Shown: positions 39,904-49,719 of the stretch, piece by piece
How positions within the stretch are numbered: the first letter of the stretch is position 1
Layout of the letters: each line of letters opens with the position of its first letter
Assembly (NCBI RefSeq): GCF_000513895.2
Contig: NZ_CP165782.1
Coordinates: forward strand, 248,001-312,000
Length of the DNA stretch: 64,000 nt
Direction of reading: 5' to 3'
DNA from: Ensifer sp. WSM1721
GTDB lineage: Bacteria; Pseudomonadota; Alphaproteobacteria; Rhizobiales; Rhizobiaceae
Notes under the pieces: generated by a model
Seen by the model: the letters and a program-made list of their open reading frames with translations, nothing else
Told to the model about the DNA's origin: nothing
Database searches by the model: none
Position numbers and translations under genes: made by a program

Positions 39904-41577
39904 ATGAATCTGTTCGATCAATTCTCGGCGTTCACGAAAAATCTGAGCAGTCTCGGGCAGGGCAAGCTGATTGCGCTGGCTGTGGCCGGTATCGTGGCGA
40001 TCGGCTTCGTCCTCGGCGCCGGCATTTACGTCAACAGGCCGGCCTTTGAGACGCTCTATGTCGGGCTCGAGCGCAGCGACGTCACCCAGATCAGCATAGC
40101 GCTTGCCGAGGCCAATATCGATTTCGAGGTTGGTACCGACGGCGGCAGCATCCAGGTGCCCGTCGGCATGAACGGCAAGGCCCGCCTGCTGCTTGCCGAG
40201 CGCGGTCTGCCGAGCAGTGCCAGTGCCGGTTACGAACTCTTCGACAATGTCGGTTCGCTGGGGCTCACCTCCTTCATGCAGGAAGTGACGCGCCTTCGCG
40301 CGCTCGAAGGCGAAATCGCCCGCACGATTCAGCAAATATCCGGCATCGCCGCCGCGCGCGTCCACATCGTCATGCCGGAGCGCGGCAGTTTCCGGAAAGC
40401 CGAACAGACGCCGACGGCGTCGGTGATGATCCGCGCGAGCGCCACGGTCGGCCGAAACGCCGCCGCCTCGATCCGCCATCTGGTCGCATCGTCGGTGCCG
40501 GGGCTCGATGTCGACGACGTGACCGTGCTCGATTCGACCGGCCAGCTTCTCGCCTCCGGCGACGATCCGGCGAACAGCGCCCTCAACCAGTCGCTCGGCG
40601 TTGTCCAGAACGTGCAGAGCGATCTCGAGAAAAAGATCGACAATGCGCTGGCGCCCTTCCTCGGCATGGACAATTTCCGCACCAGCGTCACCGCCGAGCT
40701 CAACACCGACGCGCAGCAGATCCAGGAAACCGTCTTCGACCCCGAATCGCGGGTCGAGCGCTCCACGCGGGTGATCAAGGAAGAGCAGAAGTCCAGTCAG
40801 CAGCAGCCGGACAATGCCGCAACCGTGCAGCAGAACATTCCTCAGGCGGCGCCGCGCGGTGGCGCCGGACCGCAGTCGAGCGATGAGGCGGCGAAAAAGG
40901 AAGAGCAGACGAATTACGAGATCAACAGCAAGACGATCGCCACCGTCAAGAACAGCTATTCGATCGAGCGATTGTCGATTGCTGTCGTCGTCAATCGCGG
41001 CCGGCTTGCGGCCATGGTCGGCGAGGCGGCCGATCAGGCCAAGATCGACGCCTACCTCAAGGAAATGCAGGGGATCGTGTCCTCGGCCGCTGGCGTCGAT
41101 CCGAGCCGGGGCGACGTCGTCACGCTCAATGCGATGGATTTCGTCGAGACGCAACTGCTGGATCAGGCGGTCCCGGGGCCGGGCATCATGGAAATGCTGA
41201 CGCGCAACCTCGGCGGCATCATCAACGCGCTGGCTTTCGTCGCCGTGGCCTTCCTGGTCGTCTGGATGGGCATGCGGCCGCTTGCGCGTCAGTTGGGCTT
41301 CGGCGGCAAGGCCGGTCAGCTCGAAGGCGAAGCCGCCGGTCTGGAGCTGCCGGATTTCTCGCCCGCCGGTGCCGGTGCGGGAGGCGCCCTCATGGAGGGC
41401 TTCGGTTCCGACTTCGGCTTCGATGGCGCGGACGACCTGCTCAATCTTGGCGACGAAAGCAGCTTCAACCGCCGCGTCAAGGAAGGACCGGAACGGCGGC
41501 TGGCGCGGATGGTGGAAATCAGCGAGGAGCGCGCCGCGAAAATCTTGCGCAAATGGGCCCTCGACCGCGCCGCCTGA
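39904..41577 (+). CDS. fliF: Flagellar MS-ring protein FliF
   Basis: This 557-residue protein forms the inner-membrane ring of the basal body. The first membrane span is near residues 22-46 (LIALAVAGIVAIGFVLGAGI) and the second near residue 440. Family segments include SSASAGYELFDN and GLTSFMQEVTRLRALEGEIA. The last residues (AAKILRKWALDRAA) bind FliG. The ATG at 39904 gives the standard N-terminus. A hairpin terminator follows the stop. Confidence 0.96.
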   Translation: MNLFDQFSAFTKNLSSLGQGKLIALAVAGIVAIGFVLGAGIYVNRPAFETLYVGLERSDVTQISIALAEANIDFEVGTDGGSIQVPVGMNGKARLLLAERGLPSSASAGYELFDNVGSLGLTSFMQEVTRLRALEGEIARTIQQISGIAAARVHIVMPERGSFRKAEQTPTASVMIRASATVGRNAAASIRHLVASSVPGLDVDDVTVLDSTGQLLASGDDPANSALNQSLGVVQNVQSDLEKKIDNALAPFLGMDNFRTSVTAELNTDAQQIQETVFDPESRVERSTRVIKEEQKSSQQQPDNAATVQQNIPQAAPRGGAGPQSSDEAAKKEEQTNYEINSKTIATVKNSYSIERLSIAVVVNRGRLAAMVGEAADQAKIDAYLKEMQGIVSSAAGVDPSRGDVVTLNAMDFVETQLLDQAVPGPGIMEMLTRNLGGIINALAFVAVAFLVVWMGMRPLARQLGFGGKAGQLEGEAAGLELPDFSPAGAGAGGALMEGFGSDFGFDGADDLLNLGDESSFNRRVKEGPERRLARMVEISEERAAKILRKWALDRAA

Positions 41578-41592
41578 CGCAAGTCGCGACGG

Positions 41593-41629
41593 AAAAGAGA
41601 TCCCGCCCTGGAGGCGGGATTTCTCTTTT
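41593..41629. terminator. Bidirectional hairpin terminator after fliF
   Basis: AAAAGAGATCCCGCC, loop CTGGA, then GGCGGGATTTCTCTTTT form a strong stem flanked by A and T runs, ending the che-fliF transcription unit. Confidence 0.8.
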
Positions 41630-42334
41630 GAGGGTATTCGGAAGATGGGCCTTGCTTTCGGCCCGCTTCGCGTTGGCGCCTGCGCTGCCACCTTGCGCGG
41701 ATAGTGCAACGTAACTGACGCGGTGAATATTGGCGAAGTCTAATAGATTTCGGCGCTGGCGCGGCGGCATCCGCGATAAGAATCCATGTTGCGCGTCGGA
41801 GTCATGGTCCCTGCATTCCTCACACAACTTAATAGAAATTTAACGCTTTTAGATTCGAGAGCGCTGATGCCGCCCGGGTGGGGCAGCCGATTACTGGCCG
41901 TTGTTTGCAGCTCTCGAGGTGTCCAGTAAATATAACTTTGGATGGATGAAATATAATTTCGTGTCGAGTTCCCGTTATTCCTCATGTTGCTGTGATTTCT
42001 GCGTGGTGGATTTGATGCATTTTGGCAACAGCGGAGACCTTAAAGTAATGTTGCGCGTTATCATTTCGAAGCGTTTGATGTGCGCGACGGCGTCTGCGCC
42101 GCAAGAAGCGCCTCGCTTTGCTTCTTATGGACACCGCATTCCAGCCCGAACCGCAAGGCGCAGCGGTGCAGTGAAGTTTCAGAAAACCACTAAATATCAG
42201 GTAATTGCTCAACTCTATTCCGCTCCGGAGAGTCATGTTTTCGATCGGAGAGCGATGGCGGGATGCGAGATTCCTTCGCGGCGAGATGCGCAAGTAAACG
42301 GCCGACAGGCGCCCGTGTCATTTGGGGGGAAGCG
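41630..42334. other. AT-richer intergenic region upstream of visN
   Basis: About 700 bases with no supported gene; frames present have unlikely composition and lack good ribosome sites. Given that VisN/VisR are the top regulators of motility, this long leader probably holds the promoter and control sites for visN. I could not define a motif by eye. Confidence 0.4.
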
Positions 42335-42469
42335 ATGTACAGTTTAGCAATTGATTCGCGTCCTGACTTGCGAGTGGTGGCACAGATACCGGGTTGGACC
42401 GGCAGCGCAAAATCAAGGGCGGTGAATCGGGGCACGGGGGCTGAAAGTCATGGAGATGTCGCGGGTTGA
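42335..42469 (+). CDS. Possible leader peptide overlapping visN start
   Basis: A 44-codon frame (MYSLAIDSRPDLRVV...) begins at an ATG preceded by GGGGGGA at four bases, one of the strongest ribosome sites in the region. It ends 20 bases inside visN in another frame. Its position suggests a leader peptide that couples or modulates visN translation. The peptide has no recognisable domain and is not called firmly. Confidence 0.35.
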   Translation: MYSLAIDSRPDLRVVAQIPGWTGSAKSRAVNRGTGAESHGDVAG

Positions 42470-43187
42470 CGCAGTCTGGTCTTTTGAGACCGCTGTGTCG
42501 CGGGTGTCTGGTCGGGGAATTTCGCGGGAACAATTGATCCGAAGGCTCGAGGAGCTGGCTGGGCGCAGCGGCCTCGGCAGCGGACTGGCGGCGCTGACGG
42601 AATATGTCGGCGCAACGCACTACCTTCTCGCCCGCCATGATCCTTCCCAGGATGGTGGGCTTGATTTTGTCGTCTGCTCTGACTGGCCTTTCGATATCGT
42701 CCGGCGCCTGTCGGGCATCGTCGCCGGACTGAATGCGAAGACGACGGAACTGGAAAAGTGCCTCGCCGTCCTCCAGCCCACATTCCAAACGGTGCCCGAC
42801 GACATCGATCTGCCGCGTGGCGTCAGCCGGACCTATTGCGCCGTCACCTTCAACGTGGGGCGATCCCGGTTCTCCCTGATGCTCCTGTTTCCCGCGGACG
42901 TCATTCTCTCGCAGGAGGCGCTGCGCGACGTCGCCGTCTTGGCGGGCTATGTCGCAAGCCTGAAGACCGAAGTCGGAATCCGCCAGGATCGGGAGTGCGA
43001 ACTGACCGAGCGCGAACTCGAATGCCTTTTCTGGATCGCTGAAGGCAAGACGAGCGAGGAGATTGCCGTCATCCTCGGCATCTCCCGCAACACGATCAAC
43101 AACTACATCACCAGCGTGATGCGGAAGACGGCGACGCGCACGAGATCGGAAGCGATCGCCCACGCGGTGCGCAACAATCTCGTTTAG
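42450..43187 (+). CDS. visN: LuxR-type motility master regulator VisN
   Basis: This 245-residue regulator has an N-terminal sensing region and a C-terminal LuxR helix-turn-helix (about residues 178-240: CELTERELECLFWIAEGKTS, then EEIAVILGISRNTINNYI). In S. meliloti VisN and VisR together switch on the flagellar, motor and chemotaxis genes, largely through the regulator Rem. The ATG at 42450 lies within reach of a G-run; a second ATG follows two codons later. visR follows after 11 bases. Confidence 0.9.
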   Translation: MEMSRVDAVWSFETAVSRVSGRGISREQLIRRLEELAGRSGLGSGLAALTEYVGATHYLLARHDPSQDGGLDFVVCSDWPFDIVRRLSGIVAGLNAKTTELEKCLAVLQPTFQTVPDDIDLPRGVSRTYCAVTFNVGRSRFSLMLLFPADVILSQEALRDVAVLAGYVASLKTEVGIRQDRECELTERELECLFWIAEGKTSEEIAVILGISRNTINNYITSVMRKTATRTRSEAIAHAVRNNLV

Positions 43188-43198
43188 GAGTGACGAGG

Positions 43199-43939
43199 AT
43201 GTCCTATTTCGTGATGGAAGATGGCGACGACGCCGGCCGATCGGGCCGAAACGGGCGCGCGGCGCGGGCCGCAACCCTGGTGACGCGGCTGCAGGCGATG
43301 CAGCGGCAGATCAACGCAAAGAATTTCGCCGTCCTGCGCATCAACGGAAGGGGCATGCCGGCGGCGCGCAAGCTCACCTGCGTCCTCCATAATTGGGGCG
43401 TCGCCTCGGAAGCGAACGCACATGATCTGATCAAGGTCTACGGCGACGAACTGCTTCAGCATCTCGATCGTTCGCTGTTGCCCGTGCTCTGGGACGGGCA
43501 GGGCGAGCACCAGGCCGCCGAAACAACCGATTTCCGTCAATTCACGCGGCGGCTGGAGGGGCGGAAGCTCTCCTATTCGGGGATCGCCTTTCCGATACGG
43601 CTCGGCGCTCAGGGCAATGGCTATGTCGTCTTTGCGGGAAGCTACCTCGACGCCTCGGGCGAACAGATCGTCGACCTGCACGGCCGCAGCGCGCACATCA
43701 TGACCGACATGCTCGCGGCAGACGAGAAACGCTTCTTCAAGGCCGAGGCCCTGAGCGATCGCGAGATCGCCTGCCTGCAGATGGCGGGCGACGGTCATAT
43801 CAGCGAGGAGATTGCCGAAAAGATGGGCCTTTCCGTGCACACGGTGAACGCCTATCTCGGCGCGGCGACGACGAAGCTCGATTCCGTCAACCGGATCCAG
43901 GCGATCGCCAAGGCGATACGCCTCGGTTACATCAGCTAA
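43199..43939 (+). CDS. visR: LuxR-type motility master regulator VisR
   Basis: This 246-residue partner of VisN has the same arrangement. Its C-terminal helix-turn-helix has EALSDREIACLQMAGDGHIS and EEIAEKMGLSVHTVNAYLGA. The two probably act as a heterodimer. TAGGAG sits eight bases before the ATG at 43199, making it preferable to the GTG at 43190. A mosaic repeat separates it from the convergent gene at 44089. Confidence 0.92.
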   Translation: MSYFVMEDGDDAGRSGRNGRAARAATLVTRLQAMQRQINAKNFAVLRINGRGMPAARKLTCVLHNWGVASEANAHDLIKVYGDELLQHLDRSLLPVLWDGQGEHQAAETTDFRQFTRRLEGRKLSYSGIAFPIRLGAQGNGYVVFAGSYLDASGEQIVDLHGRSAHIMTDMLAADEKRFFKAEALSDREIACLQMAGDGHISEEIAEKMGLSVHTVNAYLGAATTKLDSVNRIQAIAKAIRLGYIS

Positions 43940-43965
43940 CAGCGGCTGTTCATCAAATTCGCCTT

Positions 43966-44082
43966 CATGCCGGTCACCTTCTCCCCGCAAGCGGGGGTGA
44001 GGGGGACGCGCGGCAGCGCTTCGCTTGAGTCCCTCTCCCCGCGCGGGGCGTGGGCGGGGAGAGGGTTAGGGGGCAAGCCTGC
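43966..44082. repeat. GC-rich mosaic palindromic repeat (ABC-type)
   Basis: TGCCGGTCACCTTCTCCCCGC, then GCGGGGGTGAGGGGGA and CCCTCTCCCCGCGC...GGCGGGGAGAGGG repeat the motifs of the copy at 25083. It lies between convergent genes, and can act as a transcription end. Confidence 0.7.
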
Positions 44083-44088
44083 TCCCGA

Positions 44089-44529
44089 TCAGCTCGCCAG
44101 CGGCAGCGGGAAGGACTTGACGAACTTCGCTTCCTCCAGGCTCTTTGCGAGAAAGGCCGTGTTCTCGTCCGGATCGCTCGAGGGCTGCTGGAAGTTGATG
44201 TGGCTGATCTCGATGCCCGCAGTGTCGGCCGCGAGCACAAGACGCGCATAGACGGTGACGCCGCGCGGCTTCAGCTCAAGGTCGAGGATGATCTCCGGGC
44301 AACTGTTCCAGTCCAGTTTGTAGTTGCCGCCGAGGCCGAAGTTCACGGTCCCGGGGAGGAAATAGAGTTCGGCCGCCGATTCCACGAGATCGGCCAGGCT
44401 CGCATAGGACTCGAATCGTAGCAGCGCGATGAAATCCGCAGCGTCGATCAGGCGCAGTTCCGTTGCAATCGGGCGGATCGCCTCCGCCACAATCTGTTCG
44501 CGTTTTTCGGAGAATTCGCTCTTTCTCAA
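44089..44529 (-). CDS. Conserved-type protein downstream of flhB, 146 aa
   Basis: This 146-residue soluble protein starts MRKSEFSEKREQIVAEAIRP and includes LADLVESAAELYFLPGTVNF and GVTVYARLVLAADTAGIEIS. It has no signal or membrane span and no domain I recognise. It sits two bases after flhB as the final gene of the leftward motA operon, so a motility-linked role is likely but unproven. An equivalent gene occupies this place in S. meliloti. Confidence 0.8.
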   Translation of the reverse strand: MRKSEFSEKREQIVAEAIRPIATELRLIDAADFIALLRFESYASLADLVESAAELYFLPGTVNFGLGGNYKLDWNSCPEIILDLELKPRGVTVYARLVLAADTAGIEISHINFQQPSSDPDENTAFLAKSLEEAKFVKSFPLPLAS

Positions 44530-44531
44530 GA

Positions 44532-45614
44532 TTATGTCACCCGTCTCTGTTGCGGCTGAGCCGAATAAACCCGGTGAATGAGCTCGGCGACCGCCTTGTA
44601 AAACACCGGTGGAATGACACTATCTACCGAGACTTGTGCAAACATGGAGCGTGCGAGCGGCGGATCCTCGAAAACGGGGATGCCGTTCTTTTCGGCAATC
44701 TCGCGGATCTTCAAGGCCACGAGGTCCTGTCCCATCGCGACGACGACCGGCGCCTCGCTTTCTTCGCGAACATAGCGCAGCGCGACGGCATAGTGGGTCG
44801 GGTTTGCGATCACCAAAGTGGCGCGGGGCACCGAGGCGATCATGCGTTTGCGGGCGCGATCGCGCTGCATCGATCGCAATCGCGATTTGACGATCGGGTC
44901 GCCCTGGGACTGCTTCAGCTCCTCCTTGACCTCATGCCTGGTCATCCTGAGTTCCGTGTACCAGTGATGGCGGGTCCAGAAGAGATCGACGATCGCGAGC
45001 ACCGCGGTCGCGAAAAGGACGACGATGATGATCTGCTTCAGGTCTGAGACCATTGCCGTGAAGATCGTCACCGGATCGGAGAACATCAGGTCGAGCGCGG
45101 CGAAGTAGTCGTTCCACAGAACGAAGACGACGATGGCCGAAATGGCGATGATCTTGAACAGCGACTTGCCGAACTCCACCAGTCCCGGGACGCCGTAAAT
45201 GCGCTTGAAGCCTGCGACCGGCGACACGCGGTTCCATTTGGGCTGGATGCGGTCGAGCACCGGCCGCGGCAGGTTCTGGAAGATCGACGATCCGACGCCG
45301 AAGAGGATGAGCAGGATGAAGATCGGCACGAGCAGCGCCGCGGACTTCAGGAGGACGTGTGAAATCAGCGCAACCGCGTCGCTAGCCGTGTCGAGGCGCC
45401 AGGCTTCCGGTTGTTCGAAGATGTCCTTCAGTGCTTCGGCCGTCGTGGCCGCGCCGTCCGAAAGAAAGAAGACGACGAAGATGTAGATCGCGAGCGTCGA
45501 CGCGAACGCGGTGACTTCGCGAGAGAAGGGGACATTGCCCTTTTCGGCCGCATCGGACAGTTTCTTTTCCGACGGCGCCTCTGTTTTGCTTTCCTTGTCC
45601 TGCTCTTCCGACAT
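44532..45614 (-). CDS. flhB: Flagellar export switch protein FlhB
   Basis: This 360-residue protein has a charged N-terminus (residues 1-30), four membrane spans (about 34-52, 90-112, 150-168 and 190-212) and a cytoplasmic domain. The self-cleavage motif NPTH is at 271-274 within [15 protein letters not shown]. It controls the switch in export from rod/hook parts to filament. fliG lies 226 bases upstream. Confidence 0.96.
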   Translation of the reverse strand: MSEEQDKESKTEAPSEKKLSDAAEKGNVPFSREVTAFASTLAIYIFVVFFLSDGAATTAEALKDIFEQPEAWRLDTASDAVALISHVLLKSAALLVPIFILLILFGVGSSIFQNLPRPVLDRIQPKWNRVSPVAGFKRIYGVPGLVEFGKSLFKIIAISAIVVFVLWNDYFAALDLMFSDPVTIFTAMVSDLKQIIIVVLFATAVLAIVDLFWTRHHWYTELRMTRHEVKEELKQSQGDPIVKSRLRSMQRDRARKRMIASVPRATLVIANPTHYAVALRYVREESEAPVVVAMGQDLVALKIREIAEKNGIPVFEDPPLARSMFAQVSVDSVIPPVFYKAVAELIHRVYSAQPQQRRVT

Positions 45615-45840
45615 GAAAGAGGAAGCTCCCGACCGCCTGGCAAACGAGCGTCAACGAGGCGGAGCTACAGCCGAGCATCGGATCAAACGTACAAAGGCCC
45701 CGCAGCGCTCGGAATCGCTGACGCCCGCTTCTGTCGTGAACGCGGAGGCTTTCGCGCGCAAGAGCCGAAAGCCGGCAATTGCCTCGGTTCAACAGAAATC
45801 AGCATCAGGCGCCGGCTTGCCGAGCAGCGGACGACGCGCC

Positions 45841-46869
45841 TCAGGCCGCCTCGGCTTCTTTTTCCTTGAGCTCGAGCTGTCCGCTGGCGGCCAGACGAAT
45901 CGCTTCCTGGGTGATCGAGCGTCTGGCGATCGCGATGTCGCGCGGGTTGATGCCGGCGTCGCCGATCGCGAGGTCCGCTTCGATCATGCGCCGCTGGCGG
46001 GCGCCGATGGAGGCGAGAATCGATTCGCGCAGTTCCGGGGCCGAGCCCCTGAGCGCCATCGTGATGACGTCGGTGGAGACGTCGTTGAAGAGCTGCACGC
46101 GGCTTCTTTGCGGCATGTAGAGGATGTCGTCGAAGAGGAAGATCTTCGGGCGGACCCTCTTGGCCGAATCGGTGCTGATGGTTTCGAGCGAGGCAAGCAG
46201 CGTATCGACCTGCGGCTTCTCCAGCTCGTTCATCACTTCCGCGATCTTGGCCGGTCCGGGCGAATTGCGCTCGGCCTCCATCTCCTCGATCATCTCGATC
46301 ACGCGCGCCTCGATGATGGCGGAGGCTTTCGGGCTGACGTTCTTGATGTTGACGGCGCGGTTGAGGATATCCGGCCGCTGCTTGTCGGAGATCTGCAGCA
46401 GCACCTTGGCGCCGAAGCTCGACGGCATCATCGACAGCACATAGGCGATCGTCTGCGGATGTTCATCGGCGAGCAATTGAGCAATAGCGGTGGGGTCGCA
46501 GTCCATGAGCCGATCCCAGATGCTCGCTTCGTAGGACTGGAAGGTGGCCCGGCGGCCAAGCAGGCCATCGACCTCGTCCGGCGTCAGGCCCTCTTCGAGG
46601 ATGCTCTCGATCGCCTTGGCGTTGTCCATCAGGCCGGCCCCTTCCGTGAAGAGGTCCTCGAATTCGTTGACGAGCGCTTCGAGTTCATGCGGGGGGATGG
46701 CTCTGAGCGATTGCGCTGCGGCGATGATCGCCTGCAACTCGCCCTGCGTGAAGAACTTCAAGAGCTTCCCGGCCACGGATTTGCCCATGGCGAGCAGCAC
46801 GGCCGCCGCCTTCTCCGTCTGGCTCAGCGGTTGGGCCAGCGCCTGCTCGAAACTTCCGAAATCCGTCAT
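45841..46869 (-). CDS. fliG: Flagellar motor switch protein FliG
   Basis: This 342-residue C-ring protein engages MotA for torque. Its parts are an N-terminal FliF-binding domain, a middle ARM domain (residues about 110-230) and a C-terminal domain with IFLFDDILYMPQRSRVQLFN, then VSTDVITMALRGSAPELRES, matching the torque helix. Length is typical. It is 30 bases after fliN. Confidence 0.96.
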   Translation of the reverse strand: MTDFGSFEQALAQPLSQTEKAAAVLLAMGKSVAGKLLKFFTQGELQAIIAAAQSLRAIPPHELEALVNEFEDLFTEGAGLMDNAKAIESILEEGLTPDEVDGLLGRRATFQSYEASIWDRLMDCDPTAIAQLLADEHPQTIAYVLSMMPSSFGAKVLLQISDKQRPDILNRAVNIKNVSPKASAIIEARVIEMIEEMEAERNSPGPAKIAEVMNELEKPQVDTLLASLETISTDSAKRVRPKIFLFDDILYMPQRSRVQLFNDVSTDVITMALRGSAPELRESILASIGARQRRMIEADLAIGDAGINPRDIAIARRSITQEAIRLAASGQLELKEKEAEAA

Positions 46870-46899
46870 GGATTCATCCCTCGCCCAATCATCGGGCTG

Positions 46900-47499
46900 C
46901 TATTTCTTGCTGCCTATTATCTCGATGAGCTTGACGCCGAAGCGGGTCACATCGCCCTCGAGGACGGTGATTTCGCCGCGGCCGATCACCCGGCCGTTGA
47001 CCATGATCTCGACCGGCTCGCCGATCTTGCGGTCGAGCGCGATCGTGGCGCCCTCGTTGAGCCCCATCAGACCCGAAACCTGCATGCGACTGGTGCCGAG
47101 CACGATCTGGACATCGATCGGAATGTCCATGATCAGGTCCATATTGGCCGTCATGGCGCTTCCCGGTGCCGGTTCGCTCACGGCTGCTGCCGAATCGAAA
47201 TCGCCGCCCATGAAGCCGGTGCCGGTGTCGAAGCCGCCGACGTTGCCCGTATCGGCGAAATCGCCGCCGAAACCGCCAGCGTCGAAATCGCCGCCGAATG
47301 CGGCGCCGCCGGTGGCGGCAAAGTCGCTGCCGAAATCCGCGGGCGAAGCGAGCGGCTCGGCGGCGAAGTCTGCGCCGAAGTCACTCGTTCCGCCGTCCTT
47401 CTTGAGAACGCCGCGCAGGTCGTCGATCGCCTGGTCGAGTTCGACGTCTGCCGTGAATGCGGCCGGTTCTGCGGTGGGTGCTGCTTTCTTTGATGCCAT
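46900..47499 (-). CDS. fliN: Flagellar motor switch protein FliN
   Basis: This 199-residue FliN has a C-terminal SpoA domain (residues 120-199, with [20 protein letters not shown] and [20 protein letters not shown]). The N-terminal half is unusual: residues about 40-101 are a low-complexity run rich in Gly, Phe, Asp and Ala with several DF and GGDF units. E. coli FliN lacks this. The ATG at 47499 is chosen though its ribosome site is weak; an in-frame ATG at 47535 is an alternative. Confidence 0.93.
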   Translation of the reverse strand: MASKKAAPTAEPAAFTADVELDQAIDDLRGVLKKDGGTSDFGADFAAEPLASPADFGSDFAATGGAAFGGDFDAGGFGGDFADTGNVGGFDTGTGFMGGDFDSAAAVSEPAPGSAMTANMDLIMDIPIDVQIVLGTSRMQVSGLMGLNEGATIALDRKIGEPVEIMVNGRVIGRGEITVLEGDVTRFGVKLIEIIGSKK

Positions 47500-47552
47500 G
47501 TGGAGAATATTCCAGTTGAACCTTGCCTCAGGCATTCTGCCGGCGAGGCTGA

Positions 47553-48500
47553 TTAACTCATGATGTGGCGAAGGATGTCCTGTTCGGACCCGTGGGTATC
47601 CCTGACGCGGACCGTATACTTCGAACCCGAGCGGCCGAACTCGCAAACATAGAGGTCGCGGCCGTTGGCGTTCACGTCGACACGCACCTCAGAGCCGTCG
47701 TGAAACGGGATCACGTCCCCCGGCTGCAGGCGACTGATCGTGTTCAGCGTCAGGCTTTCCAGTCGAATGCGTGCCTCGAGCGTCACTGCCGAACGGCGAA
47801 CCTGCTCCTCGAGCTGTTCCGCCCACTCGCTCTTCGCGTTTTGGTTCTCGCCCGCGCCTCTCAGGGAGGCGATCTCGGTTTTGAGAAGCACGCTTTGCGG
47901 AACGATCACAGAGAAAGTGGAAAGCACTGGCCCAAGGCCGATGGTCATGTCGATCGCGGCCGCATAGACATCCTCGATCGTGGGGTCGGGCTTCGGTCGT
48001 TCGGGGCTGTTGTAGGGGCGGCCGACGACCGGTTCGAACCCGCCAGGCGCATTTACCGCGGTTCGCAGGACCTCGGCGACCTTGTGGAACACCGGCACGC
48101 CGACATCGATCTCGATTTTCGAGAGAGGCCGCGGCAGCGGTTCCTCGATGCTCGTGGGCTCGGCTCCGAGCACGGCTTCGACCAAGGCGATAAGCACCGG
48201 GCTGTCGCAGCCGACCGTAAAATCCGTGCACCAGTTGCGCAGTGAAACGTCGCCGAGCACGGCCCCGTCTCCGAGATCCGCGATCAGTTCGTTGCGAAGC
48301 CCGGTGCGGAAGCCTGCGTAGCCGATCGTGATGTCGCACCCGGTCTCCGCCTCGAGCATGTCCGGCAGAAGTTCGCTGAAGACGTGGCCGAGCTCGAGCG
48401 CGATACGGCCGATGATCTTGTCTTCGCCAAGCGCACCAATCATGCGCGCAAGCAGCCTTTTGTCGAATGCGTGGACGTTCGATGCGATGCTCATGATCAA
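47553..48500 (-). CDS. fliM: Flagellar motor switch protein FliM
   Basis: This 315-residue protein has a middle domain and a C-terminal SpoA segment (about 240-310: [20 protein letters not shown] and [18 protein letters not shown]). The middle includes [16 protein letters not shown]. Its N-terminal 25 residues are where CheY~P should bind; the usual LSQ-type motif is weak or changed. Its ATG overlaps the motA stop by four bases. Confidence 0.93.
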   Translation of the reverse strand: MIMSIASNVHAFDKRLLARMIGALGEDKIIGRIALELGHVFSELLPDMLEAETGCDITIGYAGFRTGLRNELIADLGDGAVLGDVSLRNWCTDFTVGCDSPVLIALVEAVLGAEPTSIEEPLPRPLSKIEIDVGVPVFHKVAEVLRTAVNAPGGFEPVVGRPYNSPERPKPDPTIEDVYAAAIDMTIGLGPVLSTFSVIVPQSVLLKTEIASLRGAGENQNAKSEWAEQLEEQVRRSAVTLEARIRLESLTLNTISRLQPGDVIPFHDGSEVRVDVNANGRDLYVCEFGRSGSKYTVRVRDTHGSEQDILRHIMS

Positions 48501-49375
48501 GCCGCCTTGCTCTCGCTGCCACCGCCCGGATTCATCATCTCCTGTTCGACCGCGTCGATAGACGGCCGTTCATAGGCGGAGATGGTCTTGCGGCCGTATT
48601 CGAGCGCGACCTGCGGAACCGAGCCGTTCATGTAGGCAAGCAGCGTCTGTTTCACGATGACGTAAAGCCGGTTCTGCTTCTCGCGTACGGCCTTGATGTT
48701 CGAGACGAGCGGGCTGACGATCGAATAGGAAAGGAACACGCCGAGCAGCGTCCCGACCAGCGCGGCGGCGATCTTGGCGCCCAGCACTTCCGGCGCTTCG
48801 CTGATCGCTCCCATCGCCTTGATGACGCCGAGGACCGCCGCGACGATACCGATCGCCGGCAGCGCGTCGCCCATGGTCGTCAGAGCGTGATAGCACTTCA
48901 TTTTGTCGTGGGTGATCGTCTGGATTTCCTCGTCCATCAGCGCCTCGATCTCGTGCGAGCGGGCGTTGCCGATGATGATGAGGCGCACATAGTCGCAGAT
49001 GAAGGCGGTCAGCTCCTTGTTCTGCAGGACGGTCGGTGCGGACTGGAAGATCGAGGATTCTTCCGGATTGTCGATGTGGCTTTCAATCTCGTTGCGAGAC
49101 TTGGTCCTCAGGTCGCGCATCAGGCTGTAGAGGACGCCGAGCGTGTCGAGATAGTGTCGCTCCTTCGGAACCTTGTGCTTGAAGGCCTCCAAAAGCGCCT
49201 TGCCGGTGTCTTTGACCACCTTCATCGAGTTGGCCATGATGAAGCCGCCGATACCTGCCCCACCGATGATCATCAGCTCGAAAGGCTGGTTCAGGACTTC
49301 GAGATGGCCGCCCATCGCCATGTATCCGCCGAGGATACAGCCGAAAGTCACAAGAAGCCCGATGATGATGTTCAT
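48497..49375 (-). CDS. motA: Flagellar stator protein MotA
   Basis: This 292-residue proton-channel subunit has four membrane spans: near residues 3-20, 34-50 and a C-terminal pair ([20 protein letters not shown] and [19 protein letters not shown]). The cytoplasmic loop between carries the charged residues for FliG contact. ATG 49375 gives [17 protein letters not shown]; the upstream frame is not homologous. It heads the leftward operon motA-fliM-fliN-fliG-flhB. Its partner MotB is not in the window. Confidence 0.96.
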   Translation of the reverse strand: MNIIIGLLVTFGCILGGYMAMGGHLEVLNQPFELMIIGGAGIGGFIMANSMKVVKDTGKALLEAFKHKVPKERHYLDTLGVLYSLMRDLRTKSRNEIESHIDNPEESSIFQSAPTVLQNKELTAFICDYVRLIIIGNARSHEIEALMDEEIQTITHDKMKCYHALTTMGDALPAIGIVAAVLGVIKAMGAISEAPEVLGAKIAAALVGTLLGVFLSYSIVSPLVSNIKAVREKQNRLYVIVKQTLLAYMNGSVPQVALEYGRKTISAYERPSIDAVEQEMMNPGGGSESKAA

Positions 49376-49539
49376 TGCCGATACCTGTCGCGATCCTTGA
49401 TTTTCCCCCGAGGGAATAGGCTCTGATCCTTGCGTGAGGCTGGCCCCGAATCCGGTGCAGATCCCGGTGGTCGGGACAGGTTCGCGCAAGCCAATGCGGT
49501 CAGGGTTTGCCAAGGTTGGGCCGCAGCGCGCCCGATTCT

Positions 49540-49642
49540 ACAGCGCCGCGTGTCTTATCGGACGCGCAAAGGTCGCTGTAGCACTTTGAAATGCTGCATG
49601 TCTTTGTCCTTAAATCGAGGTCGATTTAAGGAGACATGCAGT
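49540..49642. repeat. RIME1-type intergenic mosaic element
   Basis: Both palindromes are present (ACAGCG...CGCTGT and CTGCATG...CATGCAG), and the sequence matches the copy at 17891 closely. It lies between divergent motA and the DUF1217 gene. It includes an ATG (49636) that would otherwise look like a start of the downstream gene. Confidence 0.85.
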
Positions 49643-49719
49643 GGAAATTGGCGCGGGATGCGGGCGGAAACCGTGCACGTTTTTCCCATCCCGCTCTATT
49701 GCGACAGGGCGAGCCGATC

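Noticed and set aside
41901..42347. 148-codon plus-strand frame upstream of visN
   Set aside because: Cys-rich, low-complexity translation without ribosome site; more likely regulatory DNA.
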